From assembly GCA_020847545.1 (NCBI GenBank), contig JADLBV010000004.1, positions 24,899 through 88,898 on the forward strand: a stretch of 64,000 nucleotides of DNA. Reading direction: 5' to 3'. The DNA is from Phycisphaerales bacterium (GTDB lineage: Bacteria; Planctomycetota; Phycisphaerae; Tepidisphaerales; Tepidisphaeraceae). The notes beneath the pieces were generated by a model. The model worked only from the letters and a program-made list of their open reading frames with translations, made no database searches and was not told the DNA's origin. Shown here one piece after another: positions 16,757 to 24,063 of the stretch; the stretch's first letter is position 1; each line of letters starts with the position of its first letter. The position numbers were made by a program, and so were the translations under genes.

Positions 16757-16984
16757 TCAATCCATCGCGCACGGCCCCGGTCCGCCGCATCGCCCGCACA
16801 TGCCGGGCGCAGCGCCCGGTGCGCTCCTGGCCGATTCCGCACCAACCGCAAAGACACTGAGTGTGCGGGCGGTCTTGGCCGACCCACATTTGGGGCATTT
16901 GACCTTCGCGTCATCGTTCATGGTGCGCTGCAACTGTTCAAAGGAATGGTTGCAAGACTTGCAGGCGTATTCATAAATGGGCAC
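16757..16984 (-). CDS. FmdB-type zinc ribbon protein (short)
   Basis: 75 residues, GTG start with AAGGAG eight bases upstream. Begins MPIYEYACKSC, the hallmark of the FmdB/CxxC_CXXC_SSSS regulatory-protein family, with CKSC and CPKCG forming the zinc ribbon. The tail carries an additional CGRCGG pair close to the C-terminus, not usual for the family. Function of the family is poorly defined. A second, longer FmdB gene lies at 60182-60544. Confidence 0.85.
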   Translation of the reverse strand: MPIYEYACKSCNHSFEQLQRTMNDDAKVKCPKCGSAKTARTLSVFAVGAESARSAPGAAPGMCGRCGGPGPCAMD

Positions 16985-17022
16985 GACATTGCTCCTTGTC
17001 TTTTAACATTATAGCCGTGGAA

Positions 17023-17802
17023 TTAAGCCTCGGCGATGACCGAACCGGCCAAAATGCGGTGCAGCACCTGTCCACGGCGGATCAGCAATCGGCCGATGTC
17101 GTCAATTCCCTCGCAGGAACCCGCCAGCGGGGGTTCATTTGGGGTGGACTGCACCTGAATCCGCCGGCCGGTCAGTGCGTGGTGCTGGTTGTATTCCTCC
17201 AACAACTTGGCGTAAGGATGTTCGCTACGCCGTCCGAGGGTTCGATGCAGGGTGTGGGCGAGGGTGATGAGCACATCATTAAGATCAAACCGCCGACCGG
17301 CGATGCAACAAAGGCTGGTTACCTGTCGGCGAAGCTTATATGGCGCATCGGCGGGATCGAGATTCACATTCAACCCCACGCCGATCAGATCGGCGTTGTG
17401 AACCCGTTCGCAGAGCAACCCGGCCAGTTTTCGCCCCTCGTGCAGCACATCATTGGGCCATTTGAGTTCGATCTGATGATTTTCGCTCAATTTGGCGGCC
17501 GCATTCCGCACCGCCAACCCGGCCACCAGCGGCAATTGAATGGGGGAAAGATGCTCCTCCACCGGCATGACAAAGGTGACCGTCAAATTGCCGCCGGCGC
17601 TGAACCAACGATTGGAACCCCGTCCGCGCCCGGCGATCTGGTGGGGGGTCAATACAATTGCCGGGGCAAACAGTTCGCGCCGTTTACGCAACGCGGCCGC
17701 GTGGTCGTTGGTGGAACGCAAACGGGGGAAAAAGTGCAGGCGAAAGGGTTTGAGTTCCCCGCGCAGTCGGGACAGACAAAAGTGGTCGCCACCCTTGCTC
17801 AA
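17023..17802 (-). CDS. birA: Biotin--[biotin carboxyl-carrier protein] ligase
   Basis: 259 residues, TTG start overlapping the ribosome-binding region at the end of the biotin-carrier ORF. Activates biotin with ATP and attaches it to a carrier lysine. Motifs: RLRSTNDHA, GRGRGSNRWFS (adenylate-binding loop), KWPNDVL, GVGLNVN. No N-terminal winged helix, so it is a mono-functional ligase and not a biotin-operon repressor. It directly follows its likely substrate, pyruvate carboxylase, in one transcription unit. Confidence 0.93.
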   Translation of the reverse strand: MSKGGDHFCLSRLRGELKPFRLHFFPRLRSTNDHAAALRKRRELFAPAIVLTPHQIAGRGRGSNRWFSAGGNLTVTFVMPVEEHLSPIQLPLVAGLAVRNAAAKLSENHQIELKWPNDVLHEGRKLAGLLCERVHNADLIGVGLNVNLDPADAPYKLRRQVTSLCCIAGRRFDLNDVLITLAHTLHRTLGRRSEHPYAKLLEEYNQHHALTGRRIQVQSTPNEPPLAGSCEGIDDIGRLLIRRGQVLHRILAGSVIAEA

Positions 17803-17803
17803 G

Positions 17804-18217
17804 TTACTCCAGAACGATCAACAAATCCCCCGCGACGACCGTTGAACCGGCCTTGACCAGCACATCCGCCACCGTTGCCTCACGGGGGGAATAGACGGCG
17901 GTTTCCATTTTCATCGCTTCAATACTCAGCAGCCGCTCGCCCCCTTTGACCTTCTGCCCTTTTTTCGCGACAACCGAGCTGATTTTGCCCGGCATGGGGG
18001 CGGCCACATCGTTGGGGTCGTCGGGATTGGCCTTGGGATGTTTGTGGAGATTGCCTTCCAATGAGCGATCCGGTACAACCACCTCGCGCGGCTGGCCGTT
18101 GAGTTCAAAGAAGATGGTGCGCATCCCATCTTCGCGCGGCTCGCCGGTGGTCAGGTATTTGATGATCAGCGTCTTGCCCGGCTCGATTTCGATGTTCACT
18201 TCCTCCCCCGGCAGCAC
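17804..18217 (-). CDS. Biotin-carrier (BCCP) end of pyruvate carboxylase, separated by an in-frame stop
   Basis: 137 codons counted from a GTG at 18217. The reading frame is the same as that of the large ORF at 18260-21262 and continues it directly after a TAG at 18260-18262. It holds the last part of the carboxyltransferase-associated domain (EIEPGKTLIIKYL, FFELNGQPREV) and the biotinyl domain with AAPMPGKI and EAMKMETA, where the lysine takes biotin. The 14 codons between the TAG and the GTG (DTSVIPTPNFFYG) also match the pyruvate carboxylase family. No ribosome-binding site precedes the GTG, so independent translation is doubtful. Confidence 0.8.
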   Translation of the reverse strand: MLPGEEVNIEIEPGKTLIIKYLTTGEPREDGMRTIFFELNGQPREVVVPDRSLEGNLHKHPKANPDDPNDVAAPMPGKISSVVAKKGQKVKGGERLLSIEAMKMETAVYSPREATVADVLVKAGSTVVAGDLLIVLE

Positions 18218-18259
18218 ACCATAAAAGAAATTCGGCGTGGGGATGACGCTGGTGTCGGA

Positions 18260-21200
18260 CTATTGCTGGCGGAATTTCTCCAAATCCAGAAAAACCTGCG
18301 GATACAGGACATAACTGAGCACATCCACATCCCTTGGCTCGCGATGGATTTTGCCGGTGAGTTCCTTTTTGGTCGCCTCGAAATCCACCTTGGGCAGTTT
18401 CGCCCCGGCGCGCCCTCGAATCGGCTCAACGCCGGCCGAGTTCAGGATGATTTTCTGCAACACCTTCGGCCAGCCACCATCAGGCACGCCGATCGCCCCC
18501 TGCATCATCTCCACAACGCTTTTGGGGAAGCTCAATTTCCGGTCCGGCGACAGCACATCCATGGCCGTCAGGTTGTTGGTCACCATGAACAGCGCCATGT
18601 CACCCACCACCTTGCTCGACGGCGTCACCTTGACGATGTCGCCGAACAGTTGGTTGACGGTCGCATACGCATCGGCCACCTCATGCCACCGGTCGGCCAG
18701 ATGCAGACTCTTGGCCTGTTGACGCAGATTGGTGTATTGCCCGCCGGGCATTTCATGCTCATACACCTCGGCGGTCCCCGATTTCAGCCCCTCTTCAAAC
18801 GGATAATAATAATCCCGCACCGCCTGCCAATAATCGCTCAGGGCGTTGAGTGACCTCAAATCCAAACCAGAATCCCTTGGCGTGTTTTTCAAGGCCGCAG
18901 CCAGCGAATTGAGATTCGGCTGGCTGGTGGTTCCGCTCATGGATGACAACGCCGCATCGGCGATGTCCACCCCCGCATCGCACGCCCGCAGCACCGAACT
19001 TGCATTGATGCCGCTGGTGTCGTGAGTATGGAAATGGATCGGCACATCCACCTCCTGCCGCAGCGCCTTGACCAGCGCATAGGCCGCGTAAGGCTTGCAC
19101 AACCCGGCCATGTCCTTGATGCCCAGGATGTGCGCCCCTCGCTTCACCAGCTCTTTGGCCATTTTGACGTAATAATCGAGCGTGAACTTGGTGCGCTGCG
19201 GATCGAGAATGTCGCCGCTGTAACAGATGGCCGCCTCGCACAGCGACGAGGTCTTTTCCAACACCGCATCCATCGCGACCGTCATGTTGTCCACGACATT
19301 CAGCGAGTCAAAAATGCGGAAAACATCGATCCCGTGACTTGCGCTGTCGATGATGAACTGCCGAACGGCGTTGTCGGGATAATTGGTGTACCCCACCGCG
19401 TTGCTCGCCCGCAGCAGCATCTGGAAGGGGATGTTGGGGATTTTCGCCCGCAACTGATCCAGCCGGTCCCACGGGTCTTCCTGCAAAAACCGCATGGAGG
19501 CGTCAAACGTCGCCCCGCCCCACATCTCAAGGCTGAACAGCCCCGATTCCATCCGCGAAACCGCATCGGCGATCTTCACCAGATCAAAAGTCCGCACCCG
19601 CGTCGCCAGCAACGACTGGTGGGCATCGCGCATCGTGGTGTCGGTAAAGAGCATGCGCTTTTGTTTACGCACCCACTGGGCGAATTTTTCCGGCCCCATC
19701 TCCAGCAGCTTGTTGCGCAAACCGGCCGGCACATCACCGCGCGGCGCGTTGGGCATTGGCGGATCGACAAATTCCCGACCCGAAACGGCCTTCCCTTTGA
19801 CATCCGGCCGGCTGTTGACGATCACATCTCCCAGATAACTGAGAATTTTCGTCGCCCGATCCCGCTTGGGTTGGAAATGGAACAGCTCCGGTGTGGTGTC
19901 GATGAAGGTTGTGGTCGCATTTCCGCTTTGAAAGACCGGGTTGAGGATCAGGTTTTCCAGAAACGGGATGTTGCTCTTGACCCCGCGCACGCGAAATTCG
20001 CGCAACGCCCGGTCCATCCGTCGAATCGCCTCGGCAAAGGTCGTCCCCCACGCCGTCAGTTTCACCAGCAGCGAGTCGAAATAGGGTGTGATGACCGCGC
20101 CACTGAAGGCCGTCCCACCATCGAGTCGAATGCCGAATCCCGCCGCCGACCGGTACGTCGCCAAACGGCCGTAATCGGGAATAAAGTGGTTTTCCGGATC
20201 CTCCGTGGTGATTCGGCACTGCACCGCGTATCCGCGCGTCTCGATCTTATCCTGTTTTGGCACATTCAACGGCGCTTCGTGCAGCTTGTGCCCCTGGCAG
20301 ATTAGAATCTGGCTTTTCACAAGGTCCACGCCGGTCACCACCTCGGTGACGGTGTGTTCCACCTGGATGCGCGGATTGACCTCGATGAAAAAGAATTCCT
20401 GATGATCCATATCCACCAGAAATTCCACCGTGCCGGCCGCCTGATAGTTCACCGGCTTGCACAGCCGAACGGCCGCATCGCAGATGCGTTGCCGCATCTC
20501 CTGCGACAAATTCACGCTGGGTGCGATCTCCACCACCTTCTGGTGACGTCGCTGCACCGAACAGTCCCGTTCCCACAGGTGAACCAGATTTCCGTGCGAA
20601 TCCCCCAGAATCTGCACTTCAATGTGCTTGGCGCGGGCGATGTACCGCTCAATGAACACCTCCGCCCGACCAAACGCCGCACCGGCCTCGCGCTGGGCCT
20701 CTTCCAGCTTGCCCGCCAGTTCGGATTCATTGCGCACCACGCGCATTCCGCGCCCGCCGCCGCCGAAACTGGCCTTGATGATGATCGGATATCCCACCTC
20801 TTTGGCGGCCGATTTCACCTGCGCCAAATCCTTCAACGCGCGATCCGTCCCCGGCACGGTGGGCACTTTCGCCTGAACCGCCAGCCGTTTGGCGGCGGTC
20901 TTGTCCCCGAACATTTCCAACATCCGCGGCGTCGGGCCGATGAAGGTGATGCCGTTCTTCTCGCACGCCCGCGCCAAATCCGCGTTTTCCGCCAGAAACC
21001 CATACCCCGGATGAATCGCATCCACCCCATGTTCCAACGCCACCGCGATGATCGCGTCGATGTTCAAATATCCCTTGACCGGCTCGCCCCCTTCTTCTGG
21101 GCCGATCAGATACGCTTCATCCGCCTTAAATCGATGTAGTGCAAAACGATCTTCATAGGTATAAATCGCCACCGTCTCCAGCCCCAGCTCCGTGGCGGCG

Positions 21201-21262
21201 CGAAAGACTCGTATGGCGATCTCACTTCGATTGGCTACCAGTAACTTGCGCATGTACTTCAT
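18260..21262 (-). CDS. pyc: Pyruvate carboxylase, biotin carboxylase and carboxyltransferase parts
   Basis: 1000 residues from MKYMRKLLVANRSE. Domains in order: biotin carboxylase (N-lobe LLVANRSEIAIRVF, ATP-grasp glycine loop KASFGGGGRGMRVV, EVNPRIQVEHTVTE), then the DRE-TIM carboxyltransferase (TTMRDAHQSLLATRVRT, EMWGGATFDASMRFL, HFHTHDTSGI), then the PYC/OADA region. It converts pyruvate, bicarbonate and ATP to oxaloacetate. The ORF ends at a TAG exactly before the biotin-carrier portion, which continues in the same frame; intact relatives have an aromatic residue there. This is a recent nonsense mutation, a sequencing error, read-through, or a natural split. Divergent from pheT, followed by birA. 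Confidence 0.93.
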   Translation of the reverse strand: MKYMRKLLVANRSEIAIRVFRAATELGLETVAIYTYEDRFALHRFKADEAYLIGPEEGGEPVKGYLNIDAIIAVALEHGVDAIHPGYGFLAENADLARACEKNGITFIGPTPRMLEMFGDKTAAKRLAVQAKVPTVPGTDRALKDLAQVKSAAKEVGYPIIIKASFGGGGRGMRVVRNESELAGKLEEAQREAGAAFGRAEVFIERYIARAKHIEVQILGDSHGNLVHLWERDCSVQRRHQKVVEIAPSVNLSQEMRQRICDAAVRLCKPVNYQAAGTVEFLVDMDHQEFFFIEVNPRIQVEHTVTEVVTGVDLVKSQILICQGHKLHEAPLNVPKQDKIETRGYAVQCRITTEDPENHFIPDYGRLATYRSAAGFGIRLDGGTAFSGAVITPYFDSLLVKLTAWGTTFAEAIRRMDRALREFRVRGVKSNIPFLENLILNPVFQSGNATTTFIDTTPELFHFQPKRDRATKILSYLGDVIVNSRPDVKGKAVSGREFVDPPMPNAPRGDVPAGLRNKLLEMGPEKFAQWVRKQKRMLFTDTTMRDAHQSLLATRVRTFDLVKIADAVSRMESGLFSLEMWGGATFDASMRFLQEDPWDRLDQLRAKIPNIPFQMLLRASNAVGYTNYPDNAVRQFIIDSASHGIDVFRIFDSLNVVDNMTVAMDAVLEKTSSLCEAAICYSGDILDPQRTKFTLDYYVKMAKELVKRGAHILGIKDMAGLCKPYAAYALVKALRQEVDVPIHFHTHDTSGINASSVLRACDAGVDIADAALSSMSGTTSQPNLNSLAAALKNTPRDSGLDLRSLNALSDYWQAVRDYYYPFEEGLKSGTAEVYEHEMPGGQYTNLRQQAKSLHLADRWHEVADAYATVNQLFGDIVKVTPSSKVVGDMALFMVTNNLTAMDVLSPDRKLSFPKSVVEMMQGAIGVPDGGWPKVLQKIILNSAGVEPIRGRAGAKLPKVDFEATKKELTGKIHREPRDVDVLSYVLYPQVFLDLEKFRQQ

Positions 21263-21422
21263 CCAGGCGGGCGAGCAATAAAATGACAAAATGACACCCA
21301 TCGGCCCCGTCGGGCCTCATCGGCCGCGTTATTGTGGGCCACCGGCCATATTTTTCAAGCAACCGGCGATTTTTCATCCCCTTCGTGCCAAATTCCCCGC
21401 TTTCCTTTACATTGTTCACGCT

Positions 21423-23426
21423 ATGAAAACCAGCATGGAATGGCTCTTTGAATATCTCCCCGGCGAACTGCCCGCAACCACCGCCGCCGACGCCCTCACC
21501 AACGGCGGCCTGCCGGTGGAAGTGATCGAACGCCACGGGGACGACACCGTCATCGACGTGGAAGTGACCAGCAACCGGGGCGACTGTTTGTCGCACCTGG
21601 GGATCGCCCGTGAATTGTCCGCCTTGTTGAACCGACCGTTTAAGCCGCTGGAACCATCCGCCAAAGAATCCGCGCCGGCCGCCGACACCCTGACAAGCGT
21701 GACCATCGAATCACCACTTTGTCCTCATTATCAGGCCAGGATCATCCGCAATGTCAAAGTCGGTCCCACCCCGCAATGGATGGTTCGTCGGTTGGAGGCG
21801 GTGGGGTTGCGATCGATCAATAACATTGTTGATGTGACGAACTATGTCATGCTGGAGATGGGGCAGCCTTTGCATGCCTTTGATTTTGACAAACTGGTCG
21901 GCCGGCGGATTGTGGTTCGCGAGGCTCGCGCGGGTGAAAAAATCACCAGCATCGACGGGCATGAGCGTATTTTGCAGCCGGGGATGCTGGTAATCGCGGA
22001 TGCCGATCGGCCGGTGGCGCTGGCGGGGGTGATGGGTGGATTGGAGAGCGAGGTTTCCGCCGGCACGGCCAATATTTTGCTGGAATCGGCGCGGTTCGAC
22101 CCCCTGTCGGTGCGCAACACCGCGCGCACGCTGGCGATGAAAAGCGATAGTTCCTATCGATTTGAGCGTGGGATTGATCCGACATTGCCGGGGCGTGCCG
22201 GGCTTCGCGCGGCGCAGCTTATATTACAAATAGCAGGTGGCGAATTGTCGGCTGGCGTGGTCGAGGCGGGACAAAGTGGATCCAAGCCCCAAAAACTGAC
22301 CCTTCGGTTGGCCAAACTCAAGCAGGTCTTGGGGATCGAATTGCCTGTTGATGCGGTGTCGGACGCGCTGAATCGTCTGCAATTGAAGCCCACCCGCGCG
22401 GGGGAGGCTTTTGAGGTTTGTATCCCCAGTTGGCGGCTGGACTTAAACATCGAGGTCGATCTGGTGGAGGAAGTGGCCCGCGTGGTGGGTTATGACAAGG
22501 TTCCGGTGCGGGATGAAATTTCGATTCGCCTGACGCCGCCCGAACCGGAGCGGGTGACGATGGATTTGATCCGGTCGGTGCTGGTGGCGGGGGGATATAA
22601 CGAGGCGGTGACGTTCAGTTGGGTGAGTGATTTGCTGGCGCGCGATTTTGTGCCGCCCGAGGCGCACGATCTGCTGCGGGCCGAACATGCGGTGCGAAAG
22701 GCGGATGGGCAGTTGCGGCCCAGTTTGATCCCAGGCTTGTTGGAGGCGTTAGTTCGCAATGAGTCGGCCGGGAATCAAGGTGTTCGGTTGTATGAGATTG
22801 GCGGTTCATTCTGGAGCGATTCGGTCGGCGCGGTGGTGGAACGCCGACACATTGGCCTGACGGGTGGGGATGTTCGCCATCTTCGCGGCACGATTGAGGA
22901 ATTGCTTTCTCGTCTGAACGCCAGTCGGAAGGTCAAAATATCTCCCGATCAACGGCCGGGTTATGCCCCCGGCGCGTGCGGGCGGATTGAATGGGAAGGT
23001 AAAGTGATCGGGCATCTGGGACAACTTGATCCCGCCATTGAAAACAAACTGGGATTGCGGCAGACCCCGGCGATCGCGGAGTTGGATTGCGATGCGCTGA
23101 TCGCGGGGGCGCAGCATGTGCCGCAGTTGAGGGCGCTGCCGAAATACCCCGCGATTCGGCGTGACTTGTCGCTGGTGGTGGATGAACAGATGCGTTATGA
23201 GCAGGTGGAACAGCTAGTCCATGGCGTGCGACCGGAGCTATTGGAAGAACTGGAATATGTCACCACCTATAAAGGCAAGCCGCTGGAAAAAGGGACCAAG
23301 AGCATCACCATCACGCTGGTCTTCCGTTCATCCCAGGGAACACTGACCGGCGAACAGGTGGAACAGTCAGTGCAGAAGGTGATCGACGCCGCCAGGGATA
23401 AGTTGAAGGCGACGTTGCGCGCGTAG
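21423..23426 (+). CDS. pheT: Phenylalanine--tRNA ligase beta subunit lacking the EMAP/OB domain
   Basis: 667 residues from MKTSMEWLFEYLPGEL, shorter than the usual 780-800. Sequence runs directly from GGLPVEVIERHGDD to VIDVEVTSNRGDC, so the roughly 100-residue tRNA-binding EMAP-II-like OB domain normally inserted here is missing. The B3/B4 editing region (ITSIDGHERIL, VALAGVMGG), the B5 domain, the catalytic-like core (YRFERGIDP) and a C-terminal FDX-ACB domain (YPAIRRDLSLVVDE) are present. It forms an alpha2-beta2 enzyme with PheS, which is not nearby. The longer frame back to 21291 has no family similarity. Confidence 0.94.
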   Translation: MKTSMEWLFEYLPGELPATTAADALTNGGLPVEVIERHGDDTVIDVEVTSNRGDCLSHLGIARELSALLNRPFKPLEPSAKESAPAADTLTSVTIESPLCPHYQARIIRNVKVGPTPQWMVRRLEAVGLRSINNIVDVTNYVMLEMGQPLHAFDFDKLVGRRIVVREARAGEKITSIDGHERILQPGMLVIADADRPVALAGVMGGLESEVSAGTANILLESARFDPLSVRNTARTLAMKSDSSYRFERGIDPTLPGRAGLRAAQLILQIAGGELSAGVVEAGQSGSKPQKLTLRLAKLKQVLGIELPVDAVSDALNRLQLKPTRAGEAFEVCIPSWRLDLNIEVDLVEEVARVVGYDKVPVRDEISIRLTPPEPERVTMDLIRSVLVAGGYNEAVTFSWVSDLLARDFVPPEAHDLLRAEHAVRKADGQLRPSLIPGLLEALVRNESAGNQGVRLYEIGGSFWSDSVGAVVERRHIGLTGGDVRHLRGTIEELLSRLNASRKVKISPDQRPGYAPGACGRIEWEGKVIGHLGQLDPAIENKLGLRQTPAIAELDCDALIAGAQHVPQLRALPKYPAIRRDLSLVVDEQMRYEQVEQLVHGVRPELLEELEYVTTYKGKPLEKGTKSITITLVFRSSQGTLTGEQVEQSVQKVIDAARDKLKATLRA

Positions 23427-23478
23427 GGAGGGATTCATCCTGCCACGATGCGGAATTTTATGTTGTTGAAGGGATGCA

Positions 23479-23814
23479 TCATGCCCACTTGTGGAACATG
23501 AAAAACCCGGCCAGCGCGATCAGCACAAATCCCACGGCATAGTTCCACTGAAATTTTTCGTTCAGGTATGTCACCGAGAAAACCGCGAAGACGACCAGTG
23601 TGATGATCTCCTGGATGGTCTTGAGCTGCGCAGCGCTGAATCCCTGGTTGTGGCCGATCCGATTGGCGGGGACCTGAAAGCAATATTCCAGAAATGCGAT
23701 CAGCCAACTGACGAGTATGACCACCCACAATGCCCGATCCTTGTGCTTGAGATGCCCATACCATGCGAAGGTCATAAAGATGTTGGAGATCGTCAGCAGC
23801 AAAATGGTTTTCAT
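23479..23814 (-). CDS. DUF486 family small membrane protein
   Basis: 111 residues with four predicted membrane helices, starting MKTILLLTISNIFMTFAWYG. Signature stretches FMTFAWYGHL, AFLEYCFQVPANRIG and LNEKFQWNYAVGF match the DUF486 branch of the drug/metabolite transporter superfamily. Function unknown. Convergent with pheT; no partner gene on its strand. Confidence 0.88.
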   Translation of the reverse strand: MKTILLLTISNIFMTFAWYGHLKHKDRALWVVILVSWLIAFLEYCFQVPANRIGHNQGFSAAQLKTIQEIITLVVFAVFSVTYLNEKFQWNYAVGFVLIALAGFFMFHKWA

Positions 23815-23942
23815 GGGGCGGTATGGTAGCGAATCGCAGCCAAGGGCGAAGAATTGATGGCCGAGCGGGCGGCTAACCTTAACATAACCCGAACTTGCGA
23901 CCGCTTTGGCCTATCGCGTACTCAAAACGGGCAAAAATTTTC

Positions 23943-23970
23943 TTGTAAACCCTAATTCTTGGTGTACAAT
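23943..23970 (+). promoter_or_regulatory. Sigma-70 promoter of the carbohydrate locus
   Basis: TTGTAA at 23943, 16 bases, TACAAT at 23965-23970; predicted start near 23977. An operator for a LacI-type regulator begins at 23979, overlapping the start point. Confidence 0.6.
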
Positions 23971-23978
23971 TCGTCTCA

Positions 23979-23992
23979 TGCAACCGCTTGCA
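23979..23992. promoter_or_regulatory. LacI-family operator TGCAACCGCTTGCA
   Basis: Matches the general LacI/GalR operator TGNAANCGNTTNCA at every defined position, including the central CG. It sits on the predicted transcription start of the locus, and a LacI-type regulator is encoded 3.8 kb downstream on the same strand (27802-28845). Repression relieved by a sugar ligand is the obvious reading; the pairing is inference. Confidence 0.7.
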
Positions 23993-24063
23993 GAAGGTGT
24001 TGCCATTTGCAGGCGGGGCGTGATTGCGGAACAGGTGAGTTGCGATTGATCAAGGATCGATTC

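Noticed and set aside
18260..18262. TAG reassigned as a sense codon in this organism
   Set aside because: TAG ends other intact genes in the window (pheT, ceramidase-like, nirK-like), so genome-wide reassignment is not supported.
19022..20305. 427-codon open frame on the + strand inside pyruvate carboxylase
   Set aside because: Antisense to a gene with full family similarity; His/Arg-rich shadow composition and no ribosome-binding site.
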